A stretch of 64,000 bases of DNA from Paracoccaceae bacterium (GTDB lineage Bacteria; Pseudomonadota; Alphaproteobacteria; Rhodobacterales; Rhodobacteraceae), in contig JAIXPH010000028.1 of NCBI GenBank assembly GCA_027486345.1, forward strand, positions 1 through 64,000, in the 5' to 3' direction. Position numbers and translations under genes: made by a program. The notes beneath the pieces are model-generated. The model made no database searches, was not told the origin of the DNA, and worked only from the letters and a program-made list of their open reading frames with translations. How positions within the stretch are numbered: the first letter of the stretch is position 1; each line of letters opens with the position of its first letter. This document shows, piece after piece, positions 1-10,191 of this stretch.

Positions 1-179
1 ACTGGCGACGGGTCGCAACGCGATACGACCGGTGCCCGAAGGTCTTCCTGTCCGCCATCGCCCTCGCGGCAACTGTCATTTTCTGGCTATGAAGCGAGAA
101 CGAGTCCTGACCCTAAGGGTGGCTTTACCGCCCAGTGCTGATAGCCTTTCCCGATACGTATCAGATTCGGGGGTATGAA

Positions 180-2072
180 ATGCGGCGCTATTCTTCGGTC
201 CCGTTTTCGGATGTGGCGATCACCGGGGCCTTCTGGTCCGAACGCCTTGAGGTGGTGCTGACCCGCACCATCCCCAGCCAGCATAAGCAGCTCGAGAAAT
301 TCAACATGCTGCGGTCATTGAAGCTGCCCAAGCCTGTGCCGCCGACGACGATCCCCCCGCAAGCGACCGGTTTCACGACCGAGATTTTCTGGGACAGCGA
401 CATCGGCAAATGGGTCGAAGCCGCCGCCTACGCCTTGGCCCACCGCCGCGATGCAGCGATTGAGGCGCAGATTGAATCCATCGTCGATGATCTGGAACGC
501 GCCCAAGCCCCCGACGGATACCTCAACTGCTGGTATCTGGAACGCGAGCCTGAAAACCGCTGGACCAACCTGCGCGACAACCATGAGCTTTATAACGCAG
601 GCCACCTGCTGGAAGGCGCGGTCGCCTATTTCCGTGCGACGGGGCGGGACCGGATGCTGCGGGTGATGGAGCGCTACATGGACCATATCGCCAGCGTTTT
701 TGGCTGGGGTCTGGGGCAGAAGCGCGGCTATTGCGGGCATCAGGAGATTGAACTGGCGCTGGTCAAGGCCTTTCACGCCACGGGAAAACGCAAGTTTCTG
801 GACCTTGCCACCTATTTCATCGACGAACGCGGCGCGCAGCCGCATTACTTTGACCTTGAGGCGCAGGCGCGGGGCGAACCACCGGGCAAATTCCACCAAG
901 GCACGCATGAGTATTCGCAATCGCATCTGCCCGTGCGTGCACAGACCAAGGTGGTCGGTCACGCGGTGCGGGCGATGTACATGTATTCCGCCATGGCCGA
1001 TCTGGCGGCGGAGCATGGCGACGACAGCCTCAAGCGGACCTGTGAGGTGCTTTGGCAAGACGTCACCCGCACCCGGATGTATGTGACGGGCGGCTTTGGT
1101 CCGTCCGCCCGGAACGAAGGCTTCACCCAGGATTACGACCTGCCCAACGACACCGCCTATGCCGAAACCTGCGCCAGCGTGGCGATGGTGTTCTGGGCGG
1201 CGCGGATGCTGAACCTTGATCTTGACGGCCAATATGCCGATCTGCTGGAACTGGCCTTGTATAACAACGCCTTGGCCGGTTTGTCGAAAGACGGCGAGAC
1301 CTATTTCTACGACAACAAACTGGACAGTGATGGGTCACACCGCCGCTGGGACTGGCACCCGTGCCCCTGCTGCACGATGAATGTGGCGCGGCTTGTCGCC
1401 TCGGTCGGCGGGTATGTCTTTGGGGTCGCCGGGGATGAGGTGGCGCTGCACCTCTATGGTGGCGCATCCGCGCGGTTGGAGGTGGCGGGAACGGCGGTGC
1501 AGATCACCGAAACCTCGGCCTATCCGTGGGATGGTGCGATCCGGGTAACGGTCGATCCTGAAACGCCAACCGATTTCACCCTGTCCCTGCGTATCCCGTC
1601 GTGGTGTCAGGGCGCTTCGCTGGCCATCAACGGCACACCCGTGCCCTTGACGACCGAACGCGGTTACGCCCGCCTGCGCCGCGAATGGTGCGCCGGGGAT
1701 GTGGTCACGCTGGAGTTGCCAATGCCCGCCGAACGGCTTTACGCCCACCCGGACGTCAAGGCCGATGTGGGGCGTGTGGCATTGCGCCGGGGCCCCTTGG
1801 TCTATTGTCTGGAAGCGCAGGACCAACCCGCGCCCTTGCATCGTATCCGCCTGCCGCGCGATGCGGCGCTGACGGCGCGCTTTCGGGCGGACCTTTTGGG
1901 CGGGGTGGCAGTGGTTGAAGGCGTGGGCCGCGCGACATCCGACCAAGGATTTGCGGAAACCCTCTACCGCACCGAACCGCCGAAAGAGTCAGACGCCCCC
2001 CTGACCGCCGTGCCCTATTACATCTGGTGCAATCGCGGGCCAAATCCGATGCAGGTCTGGCTGCGGGAATGA
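180..2072 (+). CDS. GH127-family beta-L-arabinofuranosidase-like glycoside hydrolase
   Basis: Long ORF; GH127-like Cys cluster 'HPCPCCTMNVARLVASVGGYVF' and 'NDTAYAETCASVAMVFWAARML'; start chosen at MRRYSS. Confidence 0.85.
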   Translation: MRRYSSVPFSDVAITGAFWSERLEVVLTRTIPSQHKQLEKFNMLRSLKLPKPVPPTTIPPQATGFTTEIFWDSDIGKWVEAAAYALAHRRDAAIEAQIESIVDDLERAQAPDGYLNCWYLEREPENRWTNLRDNHELYNAGHLLEGAVAYFRATGRDRMLRVMERYMDHIASVFGWGLGQKRGYCGHQEIELALVKAFHATGKRKFLDLATYFIDERGAQPHYFDLEAQARGEPPGKFHQGTHEYSQSHLPVRAQTKVVGHAVRAMYMYSAMADLAAEHGDDSLKRTCEVLWQDVTRTRMYVTGGFGPSARNEGFTQDYDLPNDTAYAETCASVAMVFWAARMLNLDLDGQYADLLELALYNNALAGLSKDGETYFYDNKLDSDGSHRRWDWHPCPCCTMNVARLVASVGGYVFGVAGDEVALHLYGGASARLEVAGTAVQITETSAYPWDGAIRVTVDPETPTDFTLSLRIPSWCQGASLAINGTPVPLTTERGYARLRREWCAGDVVTLELPMPAERLYAHPDVKADVGRVALRRGPLVYCLEAQDQPAPLHRIRLPRDAALTARFRADLLGGVAVVEGVGRATSDQGFAETLYRTEPPKESDAPLTAVPYYIWCNRGPNPMQVWLRE

Positions 2073-2078
2073 CCGCAA

Positions 2079-2105
2079 CGGCGGGCGGTTCAACACCGCC
2101 CGCCG
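2079..2105. terminator. Bidirectional hairpin between convergent GH127 and GH51 genes
   Basis: Perfect 10-bp arms CGGCGGGCGG-ttcaaca-CCGCCCGCCG; no clear T tract. Confidence 0.55.
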
Positions 2106-2115
2106 CCGGGGAGGA

Positions 2116-3633
2116 TCAGGTCAGCGCGACGCGGATGACCTGATAGGAAAACGGCGGCAAGCCCAGCTTCAGCGCCCCATCCTCGACAATCGCGCCTGCG
2201 CCCTGCTTGGGGGCCACGTTCATCGGATTGACGGCGGTGTTCACGGCAAAGAGGTCCGGATGCGTGATCACCTGATGGTCAATCACCCGGCCTTGCGCGC
2301 CAAAGCCTTGCAGCGACAGGGACAGATCCAGCACCTCGGTCGGGTGGCGGTTGACGGCAAAGAAGCTGACCGTGCCGCCCTCTTCGTCATGCACGCCCGA
2401 GATATCCAGATAAGGCACATTATCTGCCACATCCGCATCATAGCCGGGGCAGGTGACGGCAAGGTTCAGCGCCGTGCCGCGCCCGAAGATCGAGGCGAAG
2501 TAATAGGGGTAATAGATCGTCTGCCGCCAGGCCGCGCCCATCGGATCGGTCATGATCGGCGCGATCACGTTCACCAACTGCGCGATGCAGGCGATTTTCA
2601 CGCTGTCCGAGCGGCGGATGAACGTGTTCAGGATGCAGCCAACCTGCAACACGTCCTCGAAGTTGTAGACATCCTCCAGCAGGCGCGGTGCGTGCGGCCA
2701 GCCCTCATTCCCGGCGAGGATCGCGCGGTCCTGCTCGTTGGAGTGATACCAGACGTTCCATTCATCAAAGCTGATATAGACCTGATGCTTGGAGCGTTTG
2801 TTCGCCTTGACCAGATTGATCGTCGAGGCGACCGTCTCGATGTAGCGGTCCAGCTTGTGGTTCAGCGCCAGATAGTTGCCCGGATGCTTGTTTCGGTTGG
2901 CGAAGTACATGTGCAGGCTGATGTGATCGACCGACTCATAGGTGTGTTCCAGCACGATCCGCTCCCATTCGGGATAGGTTTTCATGTCGGAGTTTGACGA
3001 CCCGCAAACGATCAGTTCCAGCGATTTGTCAAAGGCGCGCAGCGCCTTGGCGGTTTCATTCGCCAAACGCCCATACTCTTCGGCGGTCTTGTGGCCAACT
3101 TGCCACGGGCCGTCCATCTCATTGCCCAGACACCACAGGCGGCAGTCAAAGGGCTCGGCGCGGCCGTTCTTCTTGCGCAGATCGCCCCAATAGCTGCCCG
3201 TCGGTCCGTTCACATATTCAACGAAGTTCCGCGCCTCATCCAATCCGCGCGAGCCGAGGTTGATCGCCAGCATCATCTTGGTGCCGACGGTATCGCACCA
3301 ATCGGCGAATTCATGCACGCCCACCTGATTGGATTCAGAGGTGTGCCAAGCAAGGTCCAGCCGCACCGGGCGTTGGTCACGCGGGCCGACGCCATCTTCC
3401 CAGTTATAGGCCGAGACGAAGTTGCCGCCCGGATAGCGCACATAGGGAATGTTCAGGTCGCGCACCAACTGCGCCACGTCCCCACGCATGCCGTTCTTGT
3501 CGGCAGTCGGGTGGTCGGGTTCGTATATGCCCGTATAGATCGCGCGCCCAAGATGTTCGAGGAACGCGGAATACACCCGGTCATCGATCCGGGCGATGGT
3601 GTAGTCCTTGTGCGCAATGGCCGTCGCCTTCAT
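2116..3633 (-). CDS. GH51 alpha-L-arabinofuranosidase
   Basis: Motifs 'RYPGGNFVSAYNWEDGVGPRDQRP', 'WCLGNEMDGPWQVGHKTAEEYG', 'FDEWNVWY' typical of GH51; start at MKATAIAHKDYT. Confidence 0.9.
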   Translation of the reverse strand: MKATAIAHKDYTIARIDDRVYSAFLEHLGRAIYTGIYEPDHPTADKNGMRGDVAQLVRDLNIPYVRYPGGNFVSAYNWEDGVGPRDQRPVRLDLAWHTSESNQVGVHEFADWCDTVGTKMMLAINLGSRGLDEARNFVEYVNGPTGSYWGDLRKKNGRAEPFDCRLWCLGNEMDGPWQVGHKTAEEYGRLANETAKALRAFDKSLELIVCGSSNSDMKTYPEWERIVLEHTYESVDHISLHMYFANRNKHPGNYLALNHKLDRYIETVASTINLVKANKRSKHQVYISFDEWNVWYHSNEQDRAILAGNEGWPHAPRLLEDVYNFEDVLQVGCILNTFIRRSDSVKIACIAQLVNVIAPIMTDPMGAAWRQTIYYPYYFASIFGRGTALNLAVTCPGYDADVADNVPYLDISGVHDEEGGTVSFFAVNRHPTEVLDLSLSLQGFGAQGRVIDHQVITHPDLFAVNTAVNPMNVAPKQGAGAIVEDGALKLGLPPFSYQVIRVALT

Positions 3634-3680
3634 CTCGCGTCCCTCCCTGACGGTGCCGCCCGGTGTCTCAGGTGGCATAG

Positions 3681-3699
3681 ATATCTGGTTTACAGATAT
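3681..3699. promoter_or_regulatory. Inverted repeat upstream of GH51 gene, candidate operator
   Basis: ATATCTG-gttta-CAGATAT, perfect 7-bp arms, about 48 bp upstream of the GH51 start. Confidence 0.5.
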
Positions 3700-3746
3700 A
3701 CATCAGGAAAATGGGAATTGCGTCAAGGCCAAACGCGCGCCGACCG

Positions 3747-4676
3747 TCACCGATCCGTGGTCAGGCGCATGATGATGTCCTGATCATAGTTGCCGAACCC
3801 GCGCCCGAAGATGTTGATCCCCCCCGGATGCCGCGCGGAATCCTTGACCCCGATGCGAAAGCGGATCGACTTGTGCGCCCCGAGGTCGAGGTCCTTCAGC
3901 GACACGGGCGACATTTTCAGCCCGTCGACAAAGGTGCCCTCCTGCGTCACGCGCACCGATTTCAGCTTGCCATACTGGCTGCCCTTCAGCTTCCACCAAT
4001 CGGGGGTATAGACCCCGCGCTGGTCGCCGAAATCCCCGGGCGAGGTCCAGGTTCCGATGTCGATCTGGTTGATGGAAAAGGTGATATCCGACGGCCAATC
4101 CGCCGCTGTGCCGGGCACTTCCGACGACAGCTCCATCGAAAACTCAACCGCATTCACCTGTGTATTCAACAACTTGGTGTTGTTTGGGAACTTGTATTCC
4201 ACATAGCCGCGCGTGAACCAGATCAGCCCCGCCGTCATCCGCCCCGGATCGAGGAAGGTGTCCGGCACGTCCAGAAGCCCGATGATCCCGGCGGTCGAGC
4301 ACAGACCGCAGGGCGCCGTCACCTCGCAGCTTGTATACAGGCCCAAGGGCATCGCCACTTCGATCACATTGTCCTTGGTGGCGGTGTTGTCCTTCTTGAA
4401 CATCACCAACACCTCTTCGAACAAGGGGTGGCAGATCTTCTGATTGCCCTTCTTCGCGCGCTGGGTTTCGGTGCGGATCAGCCCCGCATCCTCCAGCGAT
4501 TGCACGTTTGCCGAGATGCTGGATTGTGGCATGTCCATCGCCGCCGCGACGGCGTTGACGTTCATCGGCCCCTGCTGGTGCAGCAGTTTCAGGATGCCGA
4601 CCCGCACCGGCGATGCCAAGGCTTTCAGGGTTTCGATCCCCTCTTCGGGATCAACAATCAGGAAGTTGCGGCTCAT
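3747..4676 (-). CDS. ArsR-type winged-helix regulator with large C-terminal domain
   Basis: N-terminal 'LKALASPVRVGILKLLHQQGPMNVNAVAAAMDMPQSSISANVQSLEDAGLI' HTH; about 200-aa C-terminal extension with 'SCEVTAPCGLCS'. Confidence 0.75.
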   Translation of the reverse strand: MSRNFLIVDPEEGIETLKALASPVRVGILKLLHQQGPMNVNAVAAAMDMPQSSISANVQSLEDAGLIRTETQRAKKGNQKICHPLFEEVLVMFKKDNTATKDNVIEVAMPLGLYTSCEVTAPCGLCSTAGIIGLLDVPDTFLDPGRMTAGLIWFTRGYVEYKFPNNTKLLNTQVNAVEFSMELSSEVPGTAADWPSDITFSINQIDIGTWTSPGDFGDQRGVYTPDWWKLKGSQYGKLKSVRVTQEGTFVDGLKMSPVSLKDLDLGAHKSIRFRIGVKDSARHPGGINIFGRGFGNYDQDIIMRLTTDR

Positions 4677-4754
4677 CCGGCGGCCTTTCGGTTCAATCCG
4701 CCATCTGTATCAGCTTTTCGGGTTTGGTCAAATCAGGTATGCGGCGGTGTGCCG

Positions 4755-5756
4755 TCACCCCCGTGGCGCTGTGATCGAGGCGCGTTCCACCAACTCGCAC
4801 TCCAGCTTCATCCGCAGCGGTGCGTTGCGGGCAGGGGACAGCAACCGGTCCACCGCCCAGCGGGCCATGTCGTCATGCGGCAAGACCATCGTGGTCAGCG
4901 GCGGTTGCAGCGTGGCCGCGATGTCGTCGTTGTCAAAGCCGATCACCGACAGGTCATCCGGCAGGCGCAAGCCAAGTTCCGCCGCTGCCTCATAGACCCC
5001 CAGCGCCACGCGGTCGTTGAAGCAGAAGATTGCCGTCGGCGGCTCCGCTTGCGTCAGCAGCGCAAGGGCCGAGGTCCGGCCTGATTCCGCCGTCCATGCC
5101 GGCGCGCCCATCAAAGCGGGATCAAAAGGCACATCGGCACTGGCAAGGGCGCGGCGATAGCCCAAGGCCCGGTCGCGCGCGGCCTCGCCCCAGGCCTCGC
5201 CGGGAATATGGGCGATGCGGCGATGCCCCGCGCGCAACAGGGCGTAGGTCGCGGTGAAACCCGCCAGCACATCCCCCGGCACGACATAGGGCAGCGTGCC
5301 GCGTGCCACATGACAGTTCAGCAGCACGGCGGGCAAACCGTCCAGCGCGGCCGGTGGCTGCACGGCGCGCGTCACGAGGCTGGCGTAGATCACCCCCGCC
5401 AGACGGGTCGCCCGCAGGCTGGCCAGTGCCGCCGTTTCAACCGCTGGATTGCCACCCGTGCAACAGACCAGCAAGAGCGCGCCATGGGCCGCCGCCTCCA
5501 GCCGCGCGCCTTCGATGAAGGGCGGGGCAAAGGGGGTGGTCACCACCTCGTCGATCAGCAGACCGATCACCGGTGCGCCACCCTGCTGGACCGATGCCTT
5601 GCGCGTATAGCCCAACTCGGCCGTCACCGCCTGCACCCGTGCCCGCGTCGATTCGGCGATGCGGGCATTGGCCACGCCGTTCAGCACCAGCGACACAGTC
5701 GCCTGCGATACCCCCGCCCTGCGGGCAATATCGGCCAAGGTCGCGCGTTTGGTCAT
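4755..5756 (-). CDS. LacI-family transcriptional regulator
   Basis: N-terminal 'ATLADIARRAGVSQATVSLVLNG' LacI HTH; 'LSVIGFDNDDIAATLQPPLTT' effector domain. Confidence 0.92.
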   Translation of the reverse strand: MTKRATLADIARRAGVSQATVSLVLNGVANARIAESTRARVQAVTAELGYTRKASVQQGGAPVIGLLIDEVVTTPFAPPFIEGARLEAAAHGALLLVCCTGGNPAVETAALASLRATRLAGVIYASLVTRAVQPPAALDGLPAVLLNCHVARGTLPYVVPGDVLAGFTATYALLRAGHRRIAHIPGEAWGEAARDRALGYRRALASADVPFDPALMGAPAWTAESGRTSALALLTQAEPPTAIFCFNDRVALGVYEAAAELGLRLPDDLSVIGFDNDDIAATLQPPLTTMVLPHDDMARWAVDRLLSPARNAPLRMKLECELVERASITAPRG

Positions 5757-5853
5757 CCGGTCCCGTCCAGTGCGAATCGTCTTAACGGATTAGACGTGAT
5801 CGACTACTTCTGCCAGTGATAAAAGTTTAGCAAAATCTTCAGCAGGGGCGATC

Positions 5854-8604
5854 ATGCAAGAGCAGACAGTGACCGGTGCGCGGCAAGGCATGTCCTTGGA
5901 CGGCGCATGGGATTTCCGGCACGAAGATGGTCCGTGGCGCGTCGCGACCGTGCCCGGGCCGTGGCAGGCGCAGTTCCCGGACCTGCGCCACAGCTCGGGC
6001 CGGGCGGTCTATCGCCGCCGCTTTTCGGTCCCGGATCACGCACCGGGCACGGAAATCGCCCTGCGATTCGGCGCGGTGTTCCACTTTGCCACCGTGCGCG
6101 TGAACGGGGTTGAGGTCGGGCGCAGCGACAACGGCTGGCTGCCGTTCGACTGTGTGATCCCCCCCGGCATCCTGCGGTCCGAGAATGTGGTGACCGTGAA
6201 CTGCCTGCTGCCAGATGGCGATCCGGCCACGAGTCCCGATGCGCCCTTTGCCGAAATCCCGCATGGCAAGCAAAGCTGGTATGGCCCCACCGGCGGCATC
6301 TGGCAAAGCGTGCGGCTTGAGTTGCGCCACCCTTGTCACCTGCAGCGCGCGGCGATCAGTGCCGATCCCTCGGGCCGTGTCGGGGTGACCCTGCATCTGC
6401 CGCAAGCGGCGGTCGGGGCCGATCTGCGCCTGACCGTGATTGATCCCACCGGCGCGCGGGTGCTGCATCACGACCTGAATGCCACCAGCACCACCACAAC
6501 CACCACCCTGACCCTCGACGCCCCGCGCCTCTGGGGGCCGGATCACCCGGACCTTTACCGTCTGCGCGTCGATATCCTGCGTGGCGCGGTGCTGGACCGG
6601 ACTGAGCACAGCTTTGGCTTCCGCAGCTTTGAGTCCCGCGACGGCCAGTTCTTCCTGAACGGCGAACCCTACTACATGCGGGCCGCGCTGGATCAGGATT
6701 ACTACCCTGAAGGCATCTGCACCCCGCCCTCGATGGCCTTCATCGAAGACCAGTTCCGCAAGGCGCGTGAGCTGGGCCTGAACATGCTGCGCACCCATAT
6801 CAAGATCCCCGACCCGCGCTATTACGACGCCGCAGACCGCATGGGCCTGCTGATCTGGACCGAAATCCCCAACGTCGCCACCTTCACCGATGCCTCGGCC
6901 GAGCGGATGAAAGCGACGATGGAAGGGATCATCGCCCGCGACGGCAACCATCCCAGCATCGTGATCTGGACCCTGATCAACGAGGATTGGGGCACGCGCC
7001 TGTGTGAAGACCCTGCGCATCGGGCTTGGCTGGCGGCCACCTATGACTGGCTGAAACAGCGCGATCCGGGGCGGCTGGTGGTGGACAACTCCCCCTGCCA
7101 CGGCAATTTCCATGTGAAAACCGATATCGACGACTTCCACTATTACCGCTCCGTCCCCGAACGGCGGGCGGAGTGGGATGCCCTGACGGCGGAATTTGCG
7201 GGCCGCGCGGATTGGACATTTTCGCCCTTTGGCGATGGGCAACGGCGCGGCGATGAACCCTTGGTCGTGTCGGAATTCGGTGTCTGGGGTCTGCCCCACC
7301 CCGATCAGGTCACACTCAGCGGGGCAGAGCCATGGTGGATGGAAACCGGCGCATCATGGGGCGATGGCGCAGCATATCCGCATGGCGTGCAGGACCGCTT
7401 CGCCCAGATGCAACTCGGTCGGGTGTTCGGCAGCTTTGATGGATTCGTTGCCGCCGTGCAGGGCTACCAATTCGCCAACCTGAAGTATGAGATCGAGTCG
7501 ATGCGCTCGCACGCCCCGATCCAGGGCTATGTCATCACCGAGTTTACCGATGTTCATTGGGAGTCTAACGGACTTCTCGATATGAACCGCAACCCCCGGT
7601 CGTTCCATGATGCCTTTGGCACGATCAACGCCGATGTGGTCATCGTGCCGCAAATTGCCCATTACGCGGGCTGGGCGGGAGAGATGTTTGACATCGGCCT
7701 TTCGGTCGCCACGGGGGGGCAGTCCTTGCCCGCCGCCGATCTGCATTGGACGCTGGAAGATGCCAGCGGGGTTTGCCCCGTGCCCGCGACGCCGGCCCTG
7801 TCCGTGGCCGGGACCGAGGGGATTCGCCTGCGACTGCCCGAACATGGCGCGAATCGGATGCTGGTGCTGGACCTCTGCCTGATGGCGGGCGGGCAGGTGC
7901 TGGCGACCAACCGCGTGGAGATCGCGCTTTACCACCGGCCCGCCGTGGCGGGGATGCCAACGGTGGGCAGCGCCGATCCGGCCTTGGCCGCCGATCTGGC
8001 GGCCTTGGGTCTGACGGTCCTGCCGCCGGAACAGGCCGAGGTGACTGTGACCCATTCGCTGGACGGAGGGGATATCGCCCGGATGCAGGCTGGGGAGAAA
8101 TACCTTGTGATTGCAGATGGTTCGGGTGGCCTGCGCCTGCGGACAGACACCCCGCCGCGCGACCAGCCCTTCATTCCCATCGTCGATGACATCCCCGGTC
8201 TGCCCATCAGCCAAGAGGGGCAGATGCCCAATATGGTGCTGCACGCCCGCCAAGGCACGATCTGGCGCGGCGACTGGATCGCCGGGTTTTCGTGGATCCG
8301 GCGTGCTGGTGTGTTTGCCGACATCCCCGGCGGGCCGCTTGTGGACCTGAGCTTTGACCGGGTGATTCCCCGCCACGTGCTGACAGGCTTCCGCACATGG
8401 GAATATGGCGGGCCGGTGCATGCGGGCTTGGTGGTTGGATGGTGCCAGAAACCCGCCGCGCTGATCGCAGAGCGCAGGGTGGGGCGCGGCCGTCTGGTCG
8501 TCACCACCTTCCGCCTCAGGGCAGAGCCTGCCGGAACCGACCCGGTCGCCACCACGCTGACGCACGCACTGCTGCGGCTGGCCTCGTCGGGCGGGGCGGT
8601 CTGA
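5854..8604 (+). CDS. GH2-family glycoside hydrolase
   Basis: 'SLDGAWDF', 'LNGEPYYMRAALDQDYYPEG', 'RTHIKIPDPRYYDAADRMGLLIWTEIPN', 'HPSIVIWTLINEDWG' GH2 signatures. Confidence 0.88.
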   Translation: MQEQTVTGARQGMSLDGAWDFRHEDGPWRVATVPGPWQAQFPDLRHSSGRAVYRRRFSVPDHAPGTEIALRFGAVFHFATVRVNGVEVGRSDNGWLPFDCVIPPGILRSENVVTVNCLLPDGDPATSPDAPFAEIPHGKQSWYGPTGGIWQSVRLELRHPCHLQRAAISADPSGRVGVTLHLPQAAVGADLRLTVIDPTGARVLHHDLNATSTTTTTTLTLDAPRLWGPDHPDLYRLRVDILRGAVLDRTEHSFGFRSFESRDGQFFLNGEPYYMRAALDQDYYPEGICTPPSMAFIEDQFRKARELGLNMLRTHIKIPDPRYYDAADRMGLLIWTEIPNVATFTDASAERMKATMEGIIARDGNHPSIVIWTLINEDWGTRLCEDPAHRAWLAATYDWLKQRDPGRLVVDNSPCHGNFHVKTDIDDFHYYRSVPERRAEWDALTAEFAGRADWTFSPFGDGQRRGDEPLVVSEFGVWGLPHPDQVTLSGAEPWWMETGASWGDGAAYPHGVQDRFAQMQLGRVFGSFDGFVAAVQGYQFANLKYEIESMRSHAPIQGYVITEFTDVHWESNGLLDMNRNPRSFHDAFGTINADVVIVPQIAHYAGWAGEMFDIGLSVATGGQSLPAADLHWTLEDASGVCPVPATPALSVAGTEGIRLRLPEHGANRMLVLDLCLMAGGQVLATNRVEIALYHRPAVAGMPTVGSADPALAADLAALGLTVLPPEQAEVTVTHSLDGGDIARMQAGEKYLVIADGSGGLRLRTDTPPRDQPFIPIVDDIPGLPISQEGQMPNMVLHARQGTIWRGDWIAGFSWIRRAGVFADIPGGPLVDLSFDRVIPRHVLTGFRTWEYGGPVHAGLVVGWCQKPAALIAERRVGRGRLVVTTFRLRAEPAGTDPVATTLTHALLRLASSGGAV

Positions 8605-8630
8605 TCCTGCGCTGTCACGGTATCGCACAA

Positions 8631-8682
8631 ACCGATACATATCTGAAAATCGGTTGACACAAGGGCGGCTCGCTCCTTAGGC
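8631..8682 (+). promoter_or_regulatory. Putative promoter/operator of ABC importer operon
   Basis: ACCGAT-N12-ATCGGT dyad abutting TTGACA (8654-8659), 17-nt spacer, weak -10 ttaggc; upstream of SBP gene. Confidence 0.4.
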
Positions 8683-8847
8683 TTCCATCCAAGCGGACGG
8701 ATTGCGACCCGTGGCAGGAGGAGGCTGCAGGTCGCGCGACAATCACCCGCCGACGAAGGACAGGCCCGGATGCGCCGCCGGGTCGCCACCGACAAATGAG
8801 GGCGCAACTGGGCCGCAAAGAAGGCCCGCGACATGGGAGGTCTAAGG

Positions 8848-10116
8848 ATGAATCGCCTGTTCAGTGCGGCCATTTTGGCTGCTGTATTTGCGGCTCCGAT
8901 GGCGATGGCCAAGGAGACGGTTGTGTGGTGGGACTTCCTCGGCGGCGGTGACGGCGTCCGGATGAAGAAGCTCATCGAAGACTTCAACGCCGCGCATGCC
9001 GACACCATCGAAATCCAGGCAACGACGCTGGATTGGGGCGTGCCCTTCTACACCAAGGTGCAAACCTCTGCCGCCGTGGGCGAAGGCCCCGACGTGATGA
9101 CCTATCACGCCTCGCGCATTCCGCTGGCCGTGAGCCAGAGCACCCTCAGCGAGATCACACCCGAAGACATGGCGGCGATGGGTCTCAGCGCGGACAGCTT
9201 TGCCAAGGAAACCTGGGACGCGGTCAACGTCGATGGCAAGCAATATGCCGTGCCCTTCGATACGCACCCGATCGTGCTCTATTACAACAAGGACAAGCTG
9301 GCCGAAGCCGGTCTGATCGGTGCCGATGGCCTGCCCACCGGGCTGGATGGCAAGGACAACTTCACCGCCGCGCTGCAAAAGCTGAAGGATGCGGGCAACG
9401 AATGGTCCATCGTGCAGGTGACCGCTGACGGCGGCTTTGCCTTCCGCACGATCTATTCGCTGCTCTGCCAGCAGAATGGCGTGATCGGCGGCGATGGCGC
9501 TTGGTTCCCGGATGACAACGCGGACAAACTGGCCAATGCCGTGCAGGTCATCGCGGATTGGGTCGGCGCAGGCTACAACCCCAGCTACACCGACTACCCG
9601 TCCACCGTGGCGCTGTTCACCAGCGGTGCGTCGCCCTTCATGATCAACGGCGTGTGGGAAGTCCCGACCATGGTTGACCTGCAAGCGCAGGGCAAACTGT
9701 TCAACTGGGGCGCCATCGAACTGCCCGTGCTGTTCGACAAGCCTTGCACCTATGCCGACAGCCATGCCTTTGCGATCCCGAACAATGCGGGCAAGCCTGC
9801 CACCCCGGAAAAGCATGCGGCCGTGCTTGAGGTGATCAAGTACATGTCCGACAACTCGCTCTTCTGGGCGACGGCGGGTCACGTTCCGGCCAACGTGGCT
9901 GTGACCGCGACCGACGAATACAAGGCGATGCAGCCGCAGGCGACCTATGCCAAGCTGACCGCCAATCAGGTGTTCGACCCCAAGTCGGTGCATGCCGGTG
10001 TAGCCTCTGCCCTGTTTGACTCCGCAGGCAACGCCTTTACCGCAGCGATCAACGGCGAAACCGACGCCGCGAGCGCTGTGGCGGAAATGAAAGCAACGAT
10101 GGACGCGCTGCAATAA
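8848..10116 (+). CDS. Sugar ABC transporter substrate-binding protein
   Basis: Signal peptide 'MNRLFSAAILAAVFAAPMAMA'; SBP family 1 pattern; SD GGGAGG upstream. Confidence 0.88.
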   Translation: MNRLFSAAILAAVFAAPMAMAKETVVWWDFLGGGDGVRMKKLIEDFNAAHADTIEIQATTLDWGVPFYTKVQTSAAVGEGPDVMTYHASRIPLAVSQSTLSEITPEDMAAMGLSADSFAKETWDAVNVDGKQYAVPFDTHPIVLYYNKDKLAEAGLIGADGLPTGLDGKDNFTAALQKLKDAGNEWSIVQVTADGGFAFRTIYSLLCQQNGVIGGDGAWFPDDNADKLANAVQVIADWVGAGYNPSYTDYPSTVALFTSGASPFMINGVWEVPTMVDLQAQGKLFNWGAIELPVLFDKPCTYADSHAFAIPNNAGKPATPEKHAAVLEVIKYMSDNSLFWATAGHVPANVAVTATDEYKAMQPQATYAKLTANQVFDPKSVHAGVASALFDSAGNAFTAAINGETDAASAVAEMKATMDALQ

Positions 10117-10127
10117 CGCATCCTCTC

Positions 10128-10155
10128 CGGCGGGCCTTGACCCCAAGGCCCGCCG
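10128..10155 (+). terminator. Intercistronic hairpin between SBP and permease genes
   Basis: Perfect 12-bp arms CGGCGGGCCTTG-accc-CAAGGCCCGCCG. Confidence 0.6.
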
Positions 10156-10191
10156 ATCCGCATCCGCCACTTCGCACCGGCCGGAGGCCAA

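Noticed and set aside
1-134. Possible end of an upstream gene
   Set aside because: No coding frame, RNA motif or stop context could be supported from this short edge
5770-5800. LacI operator at gtcttaacggattagac upstream of lacI/GH2
   Set aside because: Only a partial dyad (GTCT...AGAC outer arms); too weak to call without binding data
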